From Pseudomonas fluorescens (lineage in GTDB: Bacteria > Pseudomonadota > Gammaproteobacteria > Pseudomonadales > Pseudomonadaceae): a DNA stretch of 64,000 bases. The position numbers and the translations under genes were made by a program. Of the stretch, positions 1 to 10,496 are shown one piece after another (positions within the stretch are counted from its first letter, which is position 1; each line of letters begins with the position of its first letter). The notes beneath the pieces are model-generated. The model was not told where the DNA came from. It made no database searches and saw only the letters and a list, made by a program, of their open reading frames with translations. The stretch lies in contig NZ_CP148752.1 of NCBI RefSeq assembly GCF_040448305.1, forward strand, positions 5,309,501-5,373,500, in the 5' to 3' direction.

Positions 1-58
1 ACCGGCTCCATCTGCCGAACGCTTGGTATTTTGAAATGACCCCCACCAGGAGCACAGC

Positions 59-238
59 ATGTCCAGATCAGCCGCGAGTTTCTTCATCCTCGCCATGTTG
101 AGTGGCATTTTTCATCTGTCATTGACCCAGGACATGGTCGTCACCCTCCCCCTGATCGCCAGTGGCGTATTCAGCGCCCTGTTCGTGCTCGCATTGATTG
201 TCGGACGCAAGATCAAGTTTGATCCGGTACTGCGTTGA
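59..238 (+). CDS. Small two-helix membrane protein, unknown function
   Basis: A 59-residue reading frame, too short for most gene finders, starts at an ATG preceded by a good Shine-Dalgarno (AGGAG, about 8 nt upstream). The protein has two hydrophobic stretches, roughly residues 6-20 and 28-48, separated by a short segment with Gln-Asp, and a short basic C-terminal tail (GRKIKFDPVLR). It is therefore probably an inner-membrane hairpin protein. I do not recognise a family. It lies upstream of amrZ on the same strand, but the 411-base gap makes a shared transcript unlikely. The ribosome binding site and the clean membrane-protein composition are the reasons to call it real. Confidence 0.6.
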   Translation: MSRSAASFFILAMLSGIFHLSLTQDMVVTLPLIASGVFSALFVLALIVGRKIKFDPVLR

Positions 239-430
239 TCCGACATGGCAGATCCAGTGCAAGGGCCTGCCATCCATCCTGAATTCCCACCCCTCTATAC
301 GACCTCCCCTAGTAAATCGGCCATTTGCCACTATTCTGTAAAAGGCAAGGAACAGGGATCGAGTCCGCTTTTGCTGCCCGTCAGAAGCCTTTCGTGGGTT
401 GGAGAAAGCGCTAAGCGATACGGCCCGGTC

Positions 431-459
431 GAACTTTTCAAACCAGTCTGCATTTCTGA
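431..459 (+). promoter_or_regulatory. Candidate AlgU (sigma-22) promoter of amrZ
   Basis: GAACTT at 431-436 followed after 18 bases by TCTGA at 455-459 resembles the AlgU/RpoE consensus (GAACTT-N16/17-TCTGA), with a spacer one base longer than usual. It sits about 190 bases before amrZ. In P. aeruginosa amrZ is known to depend on AlgU, which fits. The rest of the 239-649 gap shows no gene or strong structure. Confidence 0.45.
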
Positions 460-649
460 TAATTGGTGCTGGCAGAAAGCCTTTATACAGTTCAATATTT
501 GTCACAGAATTGACGCCAAGGATCTGGCTTGTTTGAGGCATGATGCGCGCCTATCAATTCAGGTTGAACATTTGGTCAGAGCGCTTGTCCTACCAGACAT
601 CCTGCGGCCAATCCCGAAAACCGCTCCCCTGAACTAACCGGTTAAATAT

Positions 650-976
650 ATGCGCCCATTGAAACAGGCAATTTATTCCAGCCGTACGGCTGACAAGTTC
701 GTCGTACGTCTGCCAGACGGAATGCGTGAACGCATTGCCGAGGTGGCTCGCAATCATCATCGCAGCATGAACTCCGAAATCATTGCGCGCCTTGAGCAGA
801 GTCTTATTCAGGAAGGCGCACTGGGCGAAGAGTTGAGCATGCGCCTGGACAGCCCGGAGCTTTCCTTGCACGAACGGGAGCTGCTGCAGCGCTTCCGCCA
901 GCTCTCCCATCGTCAGCAGAACGCCCTGGTTTCGCTGATCGCCCATGACGCTGAAATGGCCGCCGACGCGTCCTGA
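650..976 (+). CDS. amrZ: AmrZ, ribbon-helix-helix transcription factor
   Basis: This 108-residue protein is close to what I remember of P. aeruginosa AmrZ along its whole length. The flexible N-terminus (residues 1-11) is followed by the Arc-like ribbon-helix-helix domain (about 12-55, with KFVVRLPDGMRERIAE forming the DNA-reading strand and first helix and RSMNSEIIARLEQ the second). A C-terminal tetramerisation domain follows (about 65-100, HERELLQRFRQLSHRQQNAL). AmrZ binds DNA as a dimer of dimers and controls alginate, flagella, c-di-GMP genes and iron genes. No strong Shine-Dalgarno is seen before the ATG. An AlgU-like promoter lies upstream and a clear terminator follows. The neighbour mgtE converges on it. 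Confidence 0.93.
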   Translation: MRPLKQAIYSSRTADKFVVRLPDGMRERIAEVARNHHRSMNSEIIARLEQSLIQEGALGEELSMRLDSPELSLHERELLQRFRQLSHRQQNALVSLIAHDAEMAADAS

Positions 977-993
977 TTCACCCAGTAAGCCCA

Positions 994-1021
994 AGCCAGC
1001 CTGATCGCTGGCTTTTTTTTT
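994..1021 (+). terminator. Rho-independent terminator of amrZ
   Basis: AGCCAGC (994-1000) and GCTGGCT (1007-1013, just after CTGATC) form a 7-bp stem followed directly by a run of about eight T, shortly after the amrZ stop codon. Confidence 0.85.
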
Positions 1022-1040
1022 GCCTGAAATCCGGGCACAA

Positions 1041-1064
1041 AAAACCCGCCTGACGGCGGGTTTT
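1041..1064 (-). terminator. Terminator between amrZ and mgtE, mainly for mgtE
   Basis: AAAACCCGCC (1041-1050) pairs perfectly with GGCGGGTTTT (1055-1064) around a TGAC loop. Read on the minus strand it lies just past the mgtE stop codon and ends in a T-run. It is symmetrical enough to act in both directions. Confidence 0.85.
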
Positions 1065-1077
1065 AGTGAAACGGACT

Positions 1078-2520
1078 TCAGAGCAGGAAGATTGTCGCCA
1101 GCCCCAGGAAGATGAAGAAGCCGCCGCTGTCGGTCATGGCAGTAATCATCACACTGGCCCCCATTGCCGGGTCGCGTCCCATCTTCGCCAGGGTCATCGG
1201 GATCAAAACCCCCATCAATGCCGCCAGCAACAGGTTGAGCGTCATCGCGGCGGTCATCACCACGCCCAATGACCAACTGCCATAGAGCAGGTAGGCAACC
1301 ACACCGATCACCCCGCCCCAGATCACGCCGTTGATCAACGCAACGGCCAATTCCTTGCGCATCAGGCGCGAGGTATTGCCGGTGCTCACCTGGTCCAGCG
1401 CCATGGCCCGAACAATCATGGTGATGGTCTGGTTACCCGAGTTACCGCCGATCCCCGCCACGATCGGCATCAACGCCGCAAGCGCCACGAGCTTCTCGAT
1501 CGAACCTTCAAACAAACCGATCACCCGAGAAGCCACGAACGCGGTAATCAGGTTGATCGCCAGCCAGGCCCAACGGTTACGCAGGGATTTCCAGACCGAC
1601 GCAAAAATGTCTTCTTCTTCACGCAGACCCGCCATGTTGAGAACTTCGCTTTCGCTCTCTTCACGGATCAGGTCGACCATTTCATCGATGGTCAGACGGC
1701 CGATCAGCTTGCCGTTCTTGTCGACCACAGGCGCGGAGATCAAGTCGTAACGTTCGAACGCCTGAGCCGCATCGTAGGCGTCTTCATCCGGGTGGAAACT
1801 CACCGGATCGCTGGCCATCACCTCGGAAACCTGTTTGTCCGGATCGTTGACCAGCAAACGCTTGATCGGCAACACGCCCTTGAGGACGCCGTCGTAATCG
1901 ACCACGAACAGTTTGTCGGTGTGGCCCGGCAACTCCTTGAGACGACGCAGATAACGCAAGACCACTTCAAGGCTGACGTCCTCGCGGATGGTCACCATCT
2001 CGAAGTCCATCAGCGCACCGACCTGCTCCTCGTCGTAGGACAGCGCCGAACGCACGCGCTCGCGTTGTTGCTGGTCGAGGGTCTCCATGAGCTCATGGAC
2101 GACGTCTCGCGGCAGCTCGGAGGCCAGGTCAGCGAGTTCGTCGGCATCCATGTCCTTGGCGGCTGCCAGGAGCTCGTGATCGTCCATGTCGGCGATCAGC
2201 GATTCACGGACCGAATCGGATACTTCAAGAAGGATGTCGCCGTCGCGATCGGCCTTGACCAGTTGCCAGAGCGTCAGACGATCGTCCAGCGGCAAGGCTT
2301 CAAGGATGTAGGCGACGTCGGCGGAGTGCAGGTCATCGAGTTTGCGTTGCAACTCGACGAGGTTCTGCCGGTGAACCAGGTTCTCGACCCGGTCATGATG
2401 CGGGCCTTCCTGGCGGTGAGTCAGGTCTTCTACAACTCGCTGACGCTGCAGCAACTCAACCACCTGAGCCAGGCGATCCTGCAAGCTTTCCTGCGTTTTC
2501 TTTACTTCGATTTCAGACAT
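1078..2520 (-). CDS. mgtE: MgtE magnesium transporter
   Basis: A 480-residue MgtE-type Mg2+ channel. The start was set at MSEIEVKKTQES, since the longer frame adds ten residues with no family look. Order of parts: a cytoplasmic N-domain of helical repeats (about 30-150, rich in acidic DELADLASELP-type turns), tandem CBS domains (about 155-285, with MASDPVSFHPDEDAYDAAQ in the second), a connecting helix, and five C-terminal membrane helices (about 305-480) with the family motif GIGGNSGNQT near residues 380-390. The N and CBS domains sense cytosolic Mg2+ and close the pore when it is high. It is transcribed alone and converges on amrZ. The same gene lies near rsmA in P. aeruginosa (PA0913 by memory). 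Confidence 0.95.
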   Translation of the reverse strand: MSEIEVKKTQESLQDRLAQVVELLQRQRVVEDLTHRQEGPHHDRVENLVHRQNLVELQRKLDDLHSADVAYILEALPLDDRLTLWQLVKADRDGDILLEVSDSVRESLIADMDDHELLAAAKDMDADELADLASELPRDVVHELMETLDQQQRERVRSALSYDEEQVGALMDFEMVTIREDVSLEVVLRYLRRLKELPGHTDKLFVVDYDGVLKGVLPIKRLLVNDPDKQVSEVMASDPVSFHPDEDAYDAAQAFERYDLISAPVVDKNGKLIGRLTIDEMVDLIREESESEVLNMAGLREEEDIFASVWKSLRNRWAWLAINLITAFVASRVIGLFEGSIEKLVALAALMPIVAGIGGNSGNQTITMIVRAMALDQVSTGNTSRLMRKELAVALINGVIWGGVIGVVAYLLYGSWSLGVVMTAAMTLNLLLAALMGVLIPMTLAKMGRDPAMGASVMITAMTDSGGFFIFLGLATIFLL

Positions 2521-2840
2521 AGGCGAACTCCACTCCCAGCAGCGGGGCACGCCGGAAGGATCAATCAGTCAATTCATGATTGGTGAAACGGGGTACTGAG
2601 TAACTACTGGGTAAGTCCATGGAGGTATTCCACAAGCCCCGGCGGGGCTGACGGGCGCAATGATACACCGCCTGACGGTTTTAAACGTTAAAAAATCTCG
2701 GCTGAAACAAGCGCTTGCACAACAAACCTGAGCGTCGTCCTGATCCATGAAAGTGCGACGACGTATTCTGAAAAGAAAACACACCCCCTTCGAAAATTGT
2801 AGCCACTACCCTTGAAAAGGAACGTCACGGAGGACGCCTG
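2521..2840. other. Intergenic region between mgtE and the BamE-like gene
   Basis: About 320 bases holding the divergent promoters of mgtE (minus) and the gene at 2841 (plus). The T/A-rich part around 2780-2820 and a GGAGG-type ribosome site ('acggaggacgcctg') just before 2841 are visible. No further gene, repeat or RNA was seen. Confidence 0.6.
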
Positions 2841-3359
2841 ATGCCATCAGTTGCACAATTCTTTTTACTGCTCAGCCTGCTCAGCCCCCTGCCCCTGGCG
2901 CTCGCCACCACCGTTCAGCGCTGCGAGGCGGCCAATGGGCGCATTGCCTTCACCACACTGGGTTGTGCCGCGGGAGAGAGTGTTTCACTTCAGGACGTCC
3001 GTGCCTTTACACCTGGCAGCACGATGGCGCTTATGCCGCCAGCCGAACCCCGTGAAACATCAGGAATGAAAATCCAAAGGAAAGAGCCGACCGTGGTCGG
3101 TCAGGCGCAGGACAAGTGTGGAAACCTGATCAGTGCCAGGCAGCGCCGGGAGGCGATCATCAATCAGCGAGTGGTCGCCGGCATGAGCCAGCAAGACGTC
3201 GAAAGCGCGCTCGGCAAGCCGGACAAGATCAGTATTCGCAATTCAGCCACGAGCTACCGCTACGACACCCGGCGAGGTCGTAGCGCAAACGTGGAGTTCG
3301 ACGAGAGGGGATGCACGAAGGGAAAAGCCAAATCCCGGACGGCAAAAAGCCCGCATTAA
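2841..3359 (+). CDS. Exported BamE/SmpA-like envelope protein with DUF4124-like N-terminus
   Basis: A 172-residue protein with a signal peptide (about residues 1-22, cut after ALA). After it comes a short Cys-containing segment (RCEAANGRIAFTTLGC) that resembles DUF4124 domains. A C-terminal segment (about 95-160) has the BamE/SmpA pattern of a conserved helix, 'VVAGMSQQDVESALGKPD', followed by two beta strands (SYRYDTRR...ANVEFDERGC). It probably stays in the periplasm. The signal peptide has no lipobox cysteine at the expected place. No function beyond envelope location can be given. The Shine-Dalgarno GGAGG before the ATG supports the start. The stop codon lies within the loop of its own terminator. 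Confidence 0.75.
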   Translation: MPSVAQFFLLLSLLSPLPLALATTVQRCEAANGRIAFTTLGCAAGESVSLQDVRAFTPGSTMALMPPAEPRETSGMKIQRKEPTVVGQAQDKCGNLISARQRREAIINQRVVAGMSQQDVESALGKPDKISIRNSATSYRYDTRRGRSANVEFDERGCTKGKAKSRTAKSPH

Positions 3360-3370
3360 ATGCGGGCTTT
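3346..3370 (+). terminator. Terminator of the BamE-like gene
   Basis: AAAGCCCGCA (3346-3355) pairs with TGCGGGCTTT (3361-3370) around TTAAA, overlapping the stop codon. It also sits just past the 3' end of the minus-strand tRNA-Arg and could stop that transcript. Confidence 0.8.
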
Positions 3371-3378
3371 CTGTTGTA

Positions 3379-3455
3379 TGGTGCACTCGACAGGATTCGA
3401 ACCTGTGACCGCTCGGTTCGTAGCCGAGTACTCTATCCAGCTGAGCTACGAGTGC
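3379..3455 (-). tRNA. tRNA-Arg (anticodon ACG), copy 1
   Basis: The reverse complement gives a complete cloverleaf of 77 bases: GCACTCG acceptor, D-arm GCTCAGCTGGATAGAGT, anticodon loop CTACGAA with ACG, T-arm GGTTCGAATC, and an encoded CCA end. It is identical to the second copy at 3528-3604 and probably shares a transcript with it and the tRNA-Ser. Confidence 0.96.
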
Positions 3456-3527
3456 ATTTTGTGTTTTTAGACCAGACCACAACTGGTTGAAGCCAAGTTA
3501 CTTGCATTACTGCAACTAACTCTTAAA

Positions 3528-3604
3528 TGGTGCACTCGACAGGATTCGAACCTGTGACCGCTCGGTTCGTAGCCGAGTACTCTATCCAGCTGAGCTACGA
3601 GTGC
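3528..3604 (-). tRNA. tRNA-Arg (anticodon ACG), copy 2
   Basis: Same cloverleaf as the copy at 3379-3455, with anticodon ACG and encoded CCA. The two copies are separated by 72 bases. Pseudomonas genomes commonly carry several identical tRNA-Arg genes beside rsmA. Confidence 0.96.
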
Positions 3605-3711
3605 ATTTGTTGCCGCGCATTATAGGCCGTCTAATCTCTATGTCAAGCACTTTTTCTAGTAATTTCAACAACTTACCGAAGAAGCCAGATTACAACGTAC
3701 TACGCAAATAA

Positions 3712-3802
3712 TGGCGGAGAACGGGGGATTCGAACCCCCGACACCCTTTTGAGGTGTACTCCCTTAGCAGGGGAGCGCCTTCGGCCACTCGGCCAGCTCT
3801 CC
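3712..3802 (-). tRNA. tRNA-Ser (anticodon GCT)
   Basis: A 91-base serine-type tRNA with a long variable arm. The reverse complement starts GGAGAGCTGGCCGAGTGG, the anticodon loop is CTGCTAA (anticodon GCT), the variable arm is TACACCTCAAAAGGGTG, and it ends with encoded CCA. It lies first in the minus-strand tRNA cluster, directly downstream of rsmA. Confidence 0.96.
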
Positions 3803-3864
3803 GCAACACGGGGCGTATATTAACCAGCTTCTTCCCCGTTTGCAAACATAAAAAACGATAAAAA

Positions 3865-4053
3865 TTAATGGCTTGGTTCTTCGTCCTTCTCTTTCTTGAT
3901 ACGCAGGTAAATTTCTTCCCGGTGAACAGCTACCTCTTTGGGGGCATTAACACCGATGCGCACTTGATTTCCTTTGACGCCGAGCACGGTCACGGTGATT
4001 TCGCCATCACCGATAATCAGGCTTTCTGCGCACCGACGAGTCAGAATCAGCAT
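3865..4053 (-). CDS. rsmA: RsmA/CsrA post-transcriptional regulator
   Basis: A 62-residue CsrA-family protein starting MLILTRR. The six-residue N-terminal extension of the open frame was rejected because the family always starts here. The dimer binds GGA motifs in mRNA leaders to block or stabilise translation and is titrated by the Rsm small RNAs of the Gac pathway. The conserved RNA-binding residues are present (LTRR near the start and VAVHREEIY at about 41-49). The C-terminal tail is acidic-basic (KKEKDEEPSH), typical of Pseudomonas RsmA. It sits downstream of lysC in the same orientation and upstream of the tRNA cluster, as in P. aeruginosa. Confidence 0.97.
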   Translation of the reverse strand: MLILTRRCAESLIIGDGEITVTVLGVKGNQVRIGVNAPKEVAVHREEIYLRIKKEKDEEPSH

Positions 4054-4204
4054 ACCTTTCTCCTCACGCATTACATTTCAGGGACAACAGTCTGCAAAAA
4101 AAAGGCACTCGACCCACAACCGGAGCGGTCGCAGCCCTACATGCCTGAGTATTGACTAGCGTGAGCAAAAGAACAGCCTCGGGGGTCACGCCATACAAAA
4201 AAAC

Positions 4205-4231
4205 AAAAGGCGCGGTCAGACCGCGCCTTTT
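4205..4231 (-). terminator. Terminator after lysC
   Basis: AAAAGGCGCGGT and ACCGCGCCTTTT form a long perfect stem with a short loop just beyond the lysC stop codon. Read on the minus strand it ends in T-rich sequence, separating lysC from rsmA. Confidence 0.85.
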
Positions 4232-4241
4232 GACAAACGCA

Positions 4242-5483
4242 TCACTCGCCCTGGCGGGCCGGTGCGTCCAGTTCGAAAGCCGTGTGCAGAGCGCGCACAG
4301 CCAGTTCCAGGTACTTCTCTTCGATCACTACGGAGACTTTGATTTCCGACGTCGATATCATCTGGATGTTGATGCTTTCCTTGGCCAGGGATTCGAACAT
4401 GCGGCTGGCCACGCCTGCGTGAGAACGCATGCCAACGCCCACGATCGACACCTTGGCGATCTTGGTGTCGCCCACGACTTCACGGGCACCCAGCTCGCCA
4501 GCGGTCTTTTCCAGCACGGCTTGCGCCGCCTGGTAGTCGTTGCGGTGCACGGTGAAGGTGAAGTCGGTGGTGTTATCGTGCGCGACGTTCTGCACGATCA
4601 TGTCGACTTCGATGTTCGCGGCACTGATCGGGCCGAGAATCTTGAAGGCAACGCCCGGGATGTCTGGCACGCCACGGATGGTCAGCTTGGCTTCATCGCG
4701 GTTGAAAGCGATACCGGAAATGATCGGCTGTTCCATGGTTTCCTCTTCATCAATAGTAATGAGGGTGCCCGGACCCTCCTTGAAGCTGTGCAGTACGCGC
4801 AGCGGAACGTTGTACTTGCCGGCGAACTCGACCGCGCGGATCTGCAGCACCTTGGAACCGAGGCTGGCCATTTCCAGCATCTCTTCGAAGGTAATCTTGT
4901 CCAGGCGCTGAGCCACGGACACCACACGCGGGTCGGTGGTGTAGACACCGTCGACGTCGGTGTAGATCTGGCATTCGTCAGCCTTCAGGGCTGCCGCCAG
5001 CGCCACGCCGGTGGTGTCCGAACCGCCACGACCGAGGGTGGTGATGTTGCCGTGCTCGTCGACGCCCTGGAAACCGGCGACGACCACCACACGACCTGCC
5101 TTGAGGTCACCGCGAATCTTCTGGTCATCAATCTGCAAGATACGCGCTTTATTGTGCGCGCTATCCGTCAGAATCCGCACCTGGTTGCCGGTGTACGACA
5201 CCGCCGGCACGCCACGCTTGATCAGCGCCATGGCCAACAGGGCAATCGTCACCTGCTCACCGGTGGAGACGATCACGTCCAGCTCGCGCGGAACCGGTTG
5301 GCCGTCGCCACTGATTTGCTTGGCCAGATCGATCAGACGGTTGGTTTCGCCGCTCATTGCAGACAGCACAACCACCAGGTCATCGCCGGCATCGCGGAAT
5401 TTCTTAACCTTGTCGGCGACCTGCTCGATTCTCTCGACAGTGCCGACCGAGGTGCCTCCAAATTTCTGTACGATCAAAGCCAT
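4242..5483 (-). CDS. lysC: Aspartate kinase
   Basis: A 413-residue aspartokinase that phosphorylates aspartate, the first step to lysine, threonine and methionine. The start was placed at MALIVQKFGGTSVG, which carries the conserved phosphate-binding KFGGTS motif at about residues 7-12. The frame extends 14 residues further without family similarity. The kinase domain covers about 1-240 (GFQGVDEHGNITTLGRGGSDTTG and YTDVDGVYTTDPR are recognisable catalytic and aspartate-binding segments). Two ACT regulatory domains follow (about 265-405, with FNRDEAKLTIRGVPD and VSIVGVGMRSHAG), the sites of lysine/threonine feedback. It lies downstream of alaS on the same strand, 91 bases away, in the order known from P. 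aeruginosa (alaS-lysC-rsmA). Confidence 0.96.
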   Translation of the reverse strand: MALIVQKFGGTSVGTVERIEQVADKVKKFRDAGDDLVVVLSAMSGETNRLIDLAKQISGDGQPVPRELDVIVSTGEQVTIALLAMALIKRGVPAVSYTGNQVRILTDSAHNKARILQIDDQKIRGDLKAGRVVVVAGFQGVDEHGNITTLGRGGSDTTGVALAAALKADECQIYTDVDGVYTTDPRVVSVAQRLDKITFEEMLEMASLGSKVLQIRAVEFAGKYNVPLRVLHSFKEGPGTLITIDEEETMEQPIISGIAFNRDEAKLTIRGVPDIPGVAFKILGPISAANIEVDMIVQNVAHDNTTDFTFTVHRNDYQAAQAVLEKTAGELGAREVVGDTKIAKVSIVGVGMRSHAGVASRMFESLAKESINIQMISTSEIKVSVVIEEKYLELAVRALHTAFELDAPARQGE

Positions 5484-5574
5484 TTCAAAGCCGCCTCTGC
5501 CCATGAAGGGCGCCCAAATAATCACTCAAACAGCGTTGCGGCCCACCACTAGACTGCGGGCCGCAAGTACTGCC

Positions 5575-8196
<2,622 letters not shown>

Positions 8197-8342
8197 TAGG
8201 TTCTTCCACGGAGGCTGCGGCCAAAGGCCTGTTCGAAACGTCAACAGACGAAGCGACGGCAAAGGGCCGCATTATATCGGCCCTGCGCGCGGGGTACAGC
8301 GTGTTTATACGATAGAAACGCTCAATTGGAGCGCTAACGCTA

Positions 8343-9347
8343 TCACTTGCGCGAAAAGCCGACGAATGTCGCGACGACTTGCTCGATTTGCGCACGGCTG
8401 ACGTCCATGTGCGTGACCATGCGCAGACGCGCGGCTGCACTGAGCTTGATCCCGCGCTCGGCGGCAAAGGCCTTGATGGCCTCGGCCTGGTCGCCCATCT
8501 GCACGTAAACCATGTTGGTCTGCACCGGCTCGACCTCGAAGCCTGCCGCACGCAGGCCTTCGGCCAGGTATTGCGCGTTGGCGTGGTCGTCGGCCAGGCG
8601 CTCTACGTTGTGATCGAGCGCATACAGGCCTGCCGCCGCCAGAATCCCGGCCTGACGCATGCCGCCACCGACCATCTTGCGCAGGCGCCTTGCCTTGCCG
8701 ATCAGTTCGACCGAGCCGCACAGCACCGAACCGACCGGTGCGCCCAGGCCTTTGGACAGGCACACCGAGACGGAATCGAAATGTTGGGTGATTTCCCGGG
8801 CATCGACACCCAGCTTCACTGCCGCGTTGTAGAGGCGTGCGCCGTCCAGGTGCAGTTGCAAGCCATGCTCGCGGGTAAAGTTGCGCGCCCGCGCCAGGTA
8901 CTCCAACGGCAGGACTTTGCCTTGCATGGTGTTTTCCAGCGCCAGCAAGCGCGTGCGGGCGAAATGGAAGTCGTCCGGCTTGATCGCGGCGGCAACCTGC
9001 GCCAGGTCCAGCGAACCATCGGCCTGCACCTCCAGCGGTTGCGGCTGGATCGAGCCAAGCACGGCCGCGCCACCACCTTCGTACTTATAAGTGTGGGCCT
9101 GCTGGCCGACGATGTACTCGTCACCGCGCTCGCAATGGGCCATCAACCCCAGCAGGTTGCTCATGGTGCCGGTCGGTACGAACAGTGCCGCGGCAAAACC
9201 CAGGCGCCTGGCCAGTTCGGCTTCCAGGTGATTGACCGTCGGATCTTCGCCATACACGTCATCGCCGGTGGCGGCCTTGGTCATTGCGTCGAGCATGCCG
9301 GCGCAAGGTTGGGTGACGGTGTCGCTGCGAAGATCGATAACACTCAT
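8343..9347 (-). CDS. ltaE: Low-specificity L-threonine aldolase
   Basis: A 334-residue fold-type I PLP enzyme that splits L-threonine or L-allo-threonine into glycine and acetaldehyde. It opens with MSVIDLRSDTVTQPCAGML and has the family segment ATGDDVYGEDPTVN (about 27-40). The PLP-binding lysine is in SVCLSKGLGAPVGS (about 195-208). The His of ENTMQGKVLPLEYL-type active-site neighbourhoods and the DGARLYNAA segment (about 169-177) are also present. It lies upstream of alaS in the same direction, 146 bases away, as the equivalent gene does in P. aeruginosa, but may have its own promoter in the 200-base gap before the riboswitch. Confidence 0.9.
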   Translation of the reverse strand: MSVIDLRSDTVTQPCAGMLDAMTKAATGDDVYGEDPTVNHLEAELARRLGFAAALFVPTGTMSNLLGLMAHCERGDEYIVGQQAHTYKYEGGGAAVLGSIQPQPLEVQADGSLDLAQVAAAIKPDDFHFARTRLLALENTMQGKVLPLEYLARARNFTREHGLQLHLDGARLYNAAVKLGVDAREITQHFDSVSVCLSKGLGAPVGSVLCGSVELIGKARRLRKMVGGGMRQAGILAAAGLYALDHNVERLADDHANAQYLAEGLRAAGFEVEPVQTNMVYVQMGDQAEAIKAFAAERGIKLSAAARLRMVTHMDVSRAQIEQVVATFVGFSRK

Positions 9348-9548
9348 GAATCTGGCCTCGGTAAGCAGGGGAAATCCCTTTCAGGAAAGAATTACTGCGG
9401 GCATGGCGACGATTAATCAACCCTTGCGTAGGAAAAGGCCGATTAAACCAACGGAAAAGTCGATGACAATCATCCAAAAGGGGTCATGCGCATACCGCAA
9501 ATATGTGATAAAAACGCTGCGCCGCCAAATATTTGGGCGGCAAAAACG

Positions 9549-9714
9549 TTCTCAGGGCGGGGTGCAACTCCCCACCGGCGGTAATTGCGCACAATGCGCA
9601 TAGCCCGCGAGCGCTTGGTGACAGCACGGCTTCGGCGGTGCCTGGCAGCAAGGTCAGCAGACCCGGTGTGATTCCGGGGCCGACGGTCATAGTCCGGATG
9701 AAGAGAGAACGGGA
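9549..9714 (+). promoter_or_regulatory. FMN riboswitch (RFN element)
   Basis: The conserved RFN core is present in order: AGGGCGGGGTGCAACTCCCC, then ACCGGCGGTAATTG, a variable arm, GCCCGCGAGCG, then CAGCAGACCCGGTG, GATTCCGGGGCCGACGG, and TCATAGTCCGGATGAAGAGA. It binds flavin mononucleotide and represses the downstream gene when flavin is abundant. The next gene, 103 bases on, is a lumazine synthase of riboflavin biosynthesis, which fits. The stretch between riboswitch and gene (9715-9817) should hold the expression platform; no obvious strong terminator stem was found there by eye. Confidence 0.95.
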
Positions 9715-9817
9715 TTGACAACAAAGGGCCGTCCGCCGGCATTCGTGCGAGCGTGCGTACCCTCAGATCCCCTTCGATTCATAACGCCCTGTTTTTCACA
9801 CAAACAGGAGTCAGAAC

Positions 9818-10327
9818 ATGCAACCCACCGCAATCGACAGCAAAAGCAAACACCATCACGGCGAGCGCGTTGCGTTCATCCAGGCCTGCTGGCACAAAGA
9901 TATTGTCGACCAGAGCCGCAAAGGCTTCGTCGCCGAAATGATCGCCCAGGGTTATCAGGAGTCCGACATCGACTTCTTCGAAGTCGGCGGTGCCTTTGAA
10001 ATGCCCCTGCACGCCAAGTTGCTGGCCAAGACCGGTCGTTATTCCGGCATCGTCGCGGCAGCCCTGGTGGTGGACGGCGGCATCTACCGTCACGAGTTCG
10101 TCGCCCAGTCGGTGGTCAGCGGCCTGATGCAGGTGCAACTGGAAACCGAAGTGCCGGTGTTCTCGGTGTCCCTGACCCCGCACCACTTCCATGCCGGTGA
10201 AGAGCACCAGAAGTTCTTCTTCGAGCATTTCCTGCATAAAGGCCAGGAAGCGGCGAAGACCTGTGCGGATACGCTGATGAAGATCCGCTCGCTGCGTCGC
10301 AGTGAGCCGCGTGCGGTAGCCGTGTAA
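9818..10327 (+). CDS. ribH: 6,7-dimethyl-8-ribityllumazine synthase, RibH2 type
   Basis: A 169-residue lumazine synthase, the penultimate enzyme of riboflavin synthesis, joining the dihydroxybutanone phosphate and aminouracil precursors. The sequence follows the RibH2 branch (decameric enzymes known from Brucella and Mesorhizobium): GGAFEMPLHAKLL at about 53-65 in place of the usual 'G.FE.P' segment, and VVDGGIYRHEFVAQSV (about 86-101) containing the catalytic His. The C-terminus is extended and basic. It stands alone, not in a rib operon, behind its own FMN riboswitch. A housekeeping RibH1 probably exists elsewhere, making this a flavin-regulated second copy; that part is inference. Confidence 0.9.
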   Translation: MQPTAIDSKSKHHHGERVAFIQACWHKDIVDQSRKGFVAEMIAQGYQESDIDFFEVGGAFEMPLHAKLLAKTGRYSGIVAAALVVDGGIYRHEFVAQSVVSGLMQVQLETEVPVFSVSLTPHHFHAGEEHQKFFFEHFLHKGQEAAKTCADTLMKIRSLRRSEPRAVAV

Positions 10328-10340
10328 TCACCGAACTCGT

Positions 10341-10373
10341 GATTTGGGTGAAATCTTTGGTTTCACCCAAATC
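10341..10373 (+). terminator. Hairpin after ribH
   Basis: GATTTGGGTGAAA (10341-10353) is the exact inverted repeat of TTTCACCCAAATC (10361-10373). It lies just past the ribH stop. There is no T-run after it, so termination may be weak or Rho-assisted. Confidence 0.55.
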
Positions 10374-10376
10374 AAC

Positions 10377-10466
10377 TGTGGGAGCGAGCTTGCTCGCGAT
10401 GGCGGTGTTTCAGTCAACAAATTCATCGACTGAAAGTCCGCTATCGCGAGCAAGCTCGCTCCCACA
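10377..10466. repeat. REP pair (BIME) between ribH and astE
   Basis: TGTGGGAGCGAGCTTGCTCGCGAT and its inverse ATCGCGAGCAAGCTCGCTCCCACA flank a 42-base spacer. This is the same palindrome family found throughout the window. Confidence 0.9.
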
Positions 10467-10496
10467 GGGTTTTCCCACAAGGGTTTTGTGTTGGGT

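Noticed and set aside
245..637. A 130-codon plus-strand frame and its minus-strand counterpart before amrZ
   Set aside because: Both lack ribosome sites and overlap the likely amrZ promoter; the composition is not protein-like.
2569..2784. A 71-codon minus-strand frame upstream of mgtE
   Set aside because: It overlaps the promoter region, has no ribosome site and no recognisable protein features.
3379..3802. The tRNA cluster as a possible integration site of a genomic island
   Set aside because: The flanking genes keep the expected core order, no integrase is present, and the duplicated tRNA is a complete gene rather than an attachment remnant.
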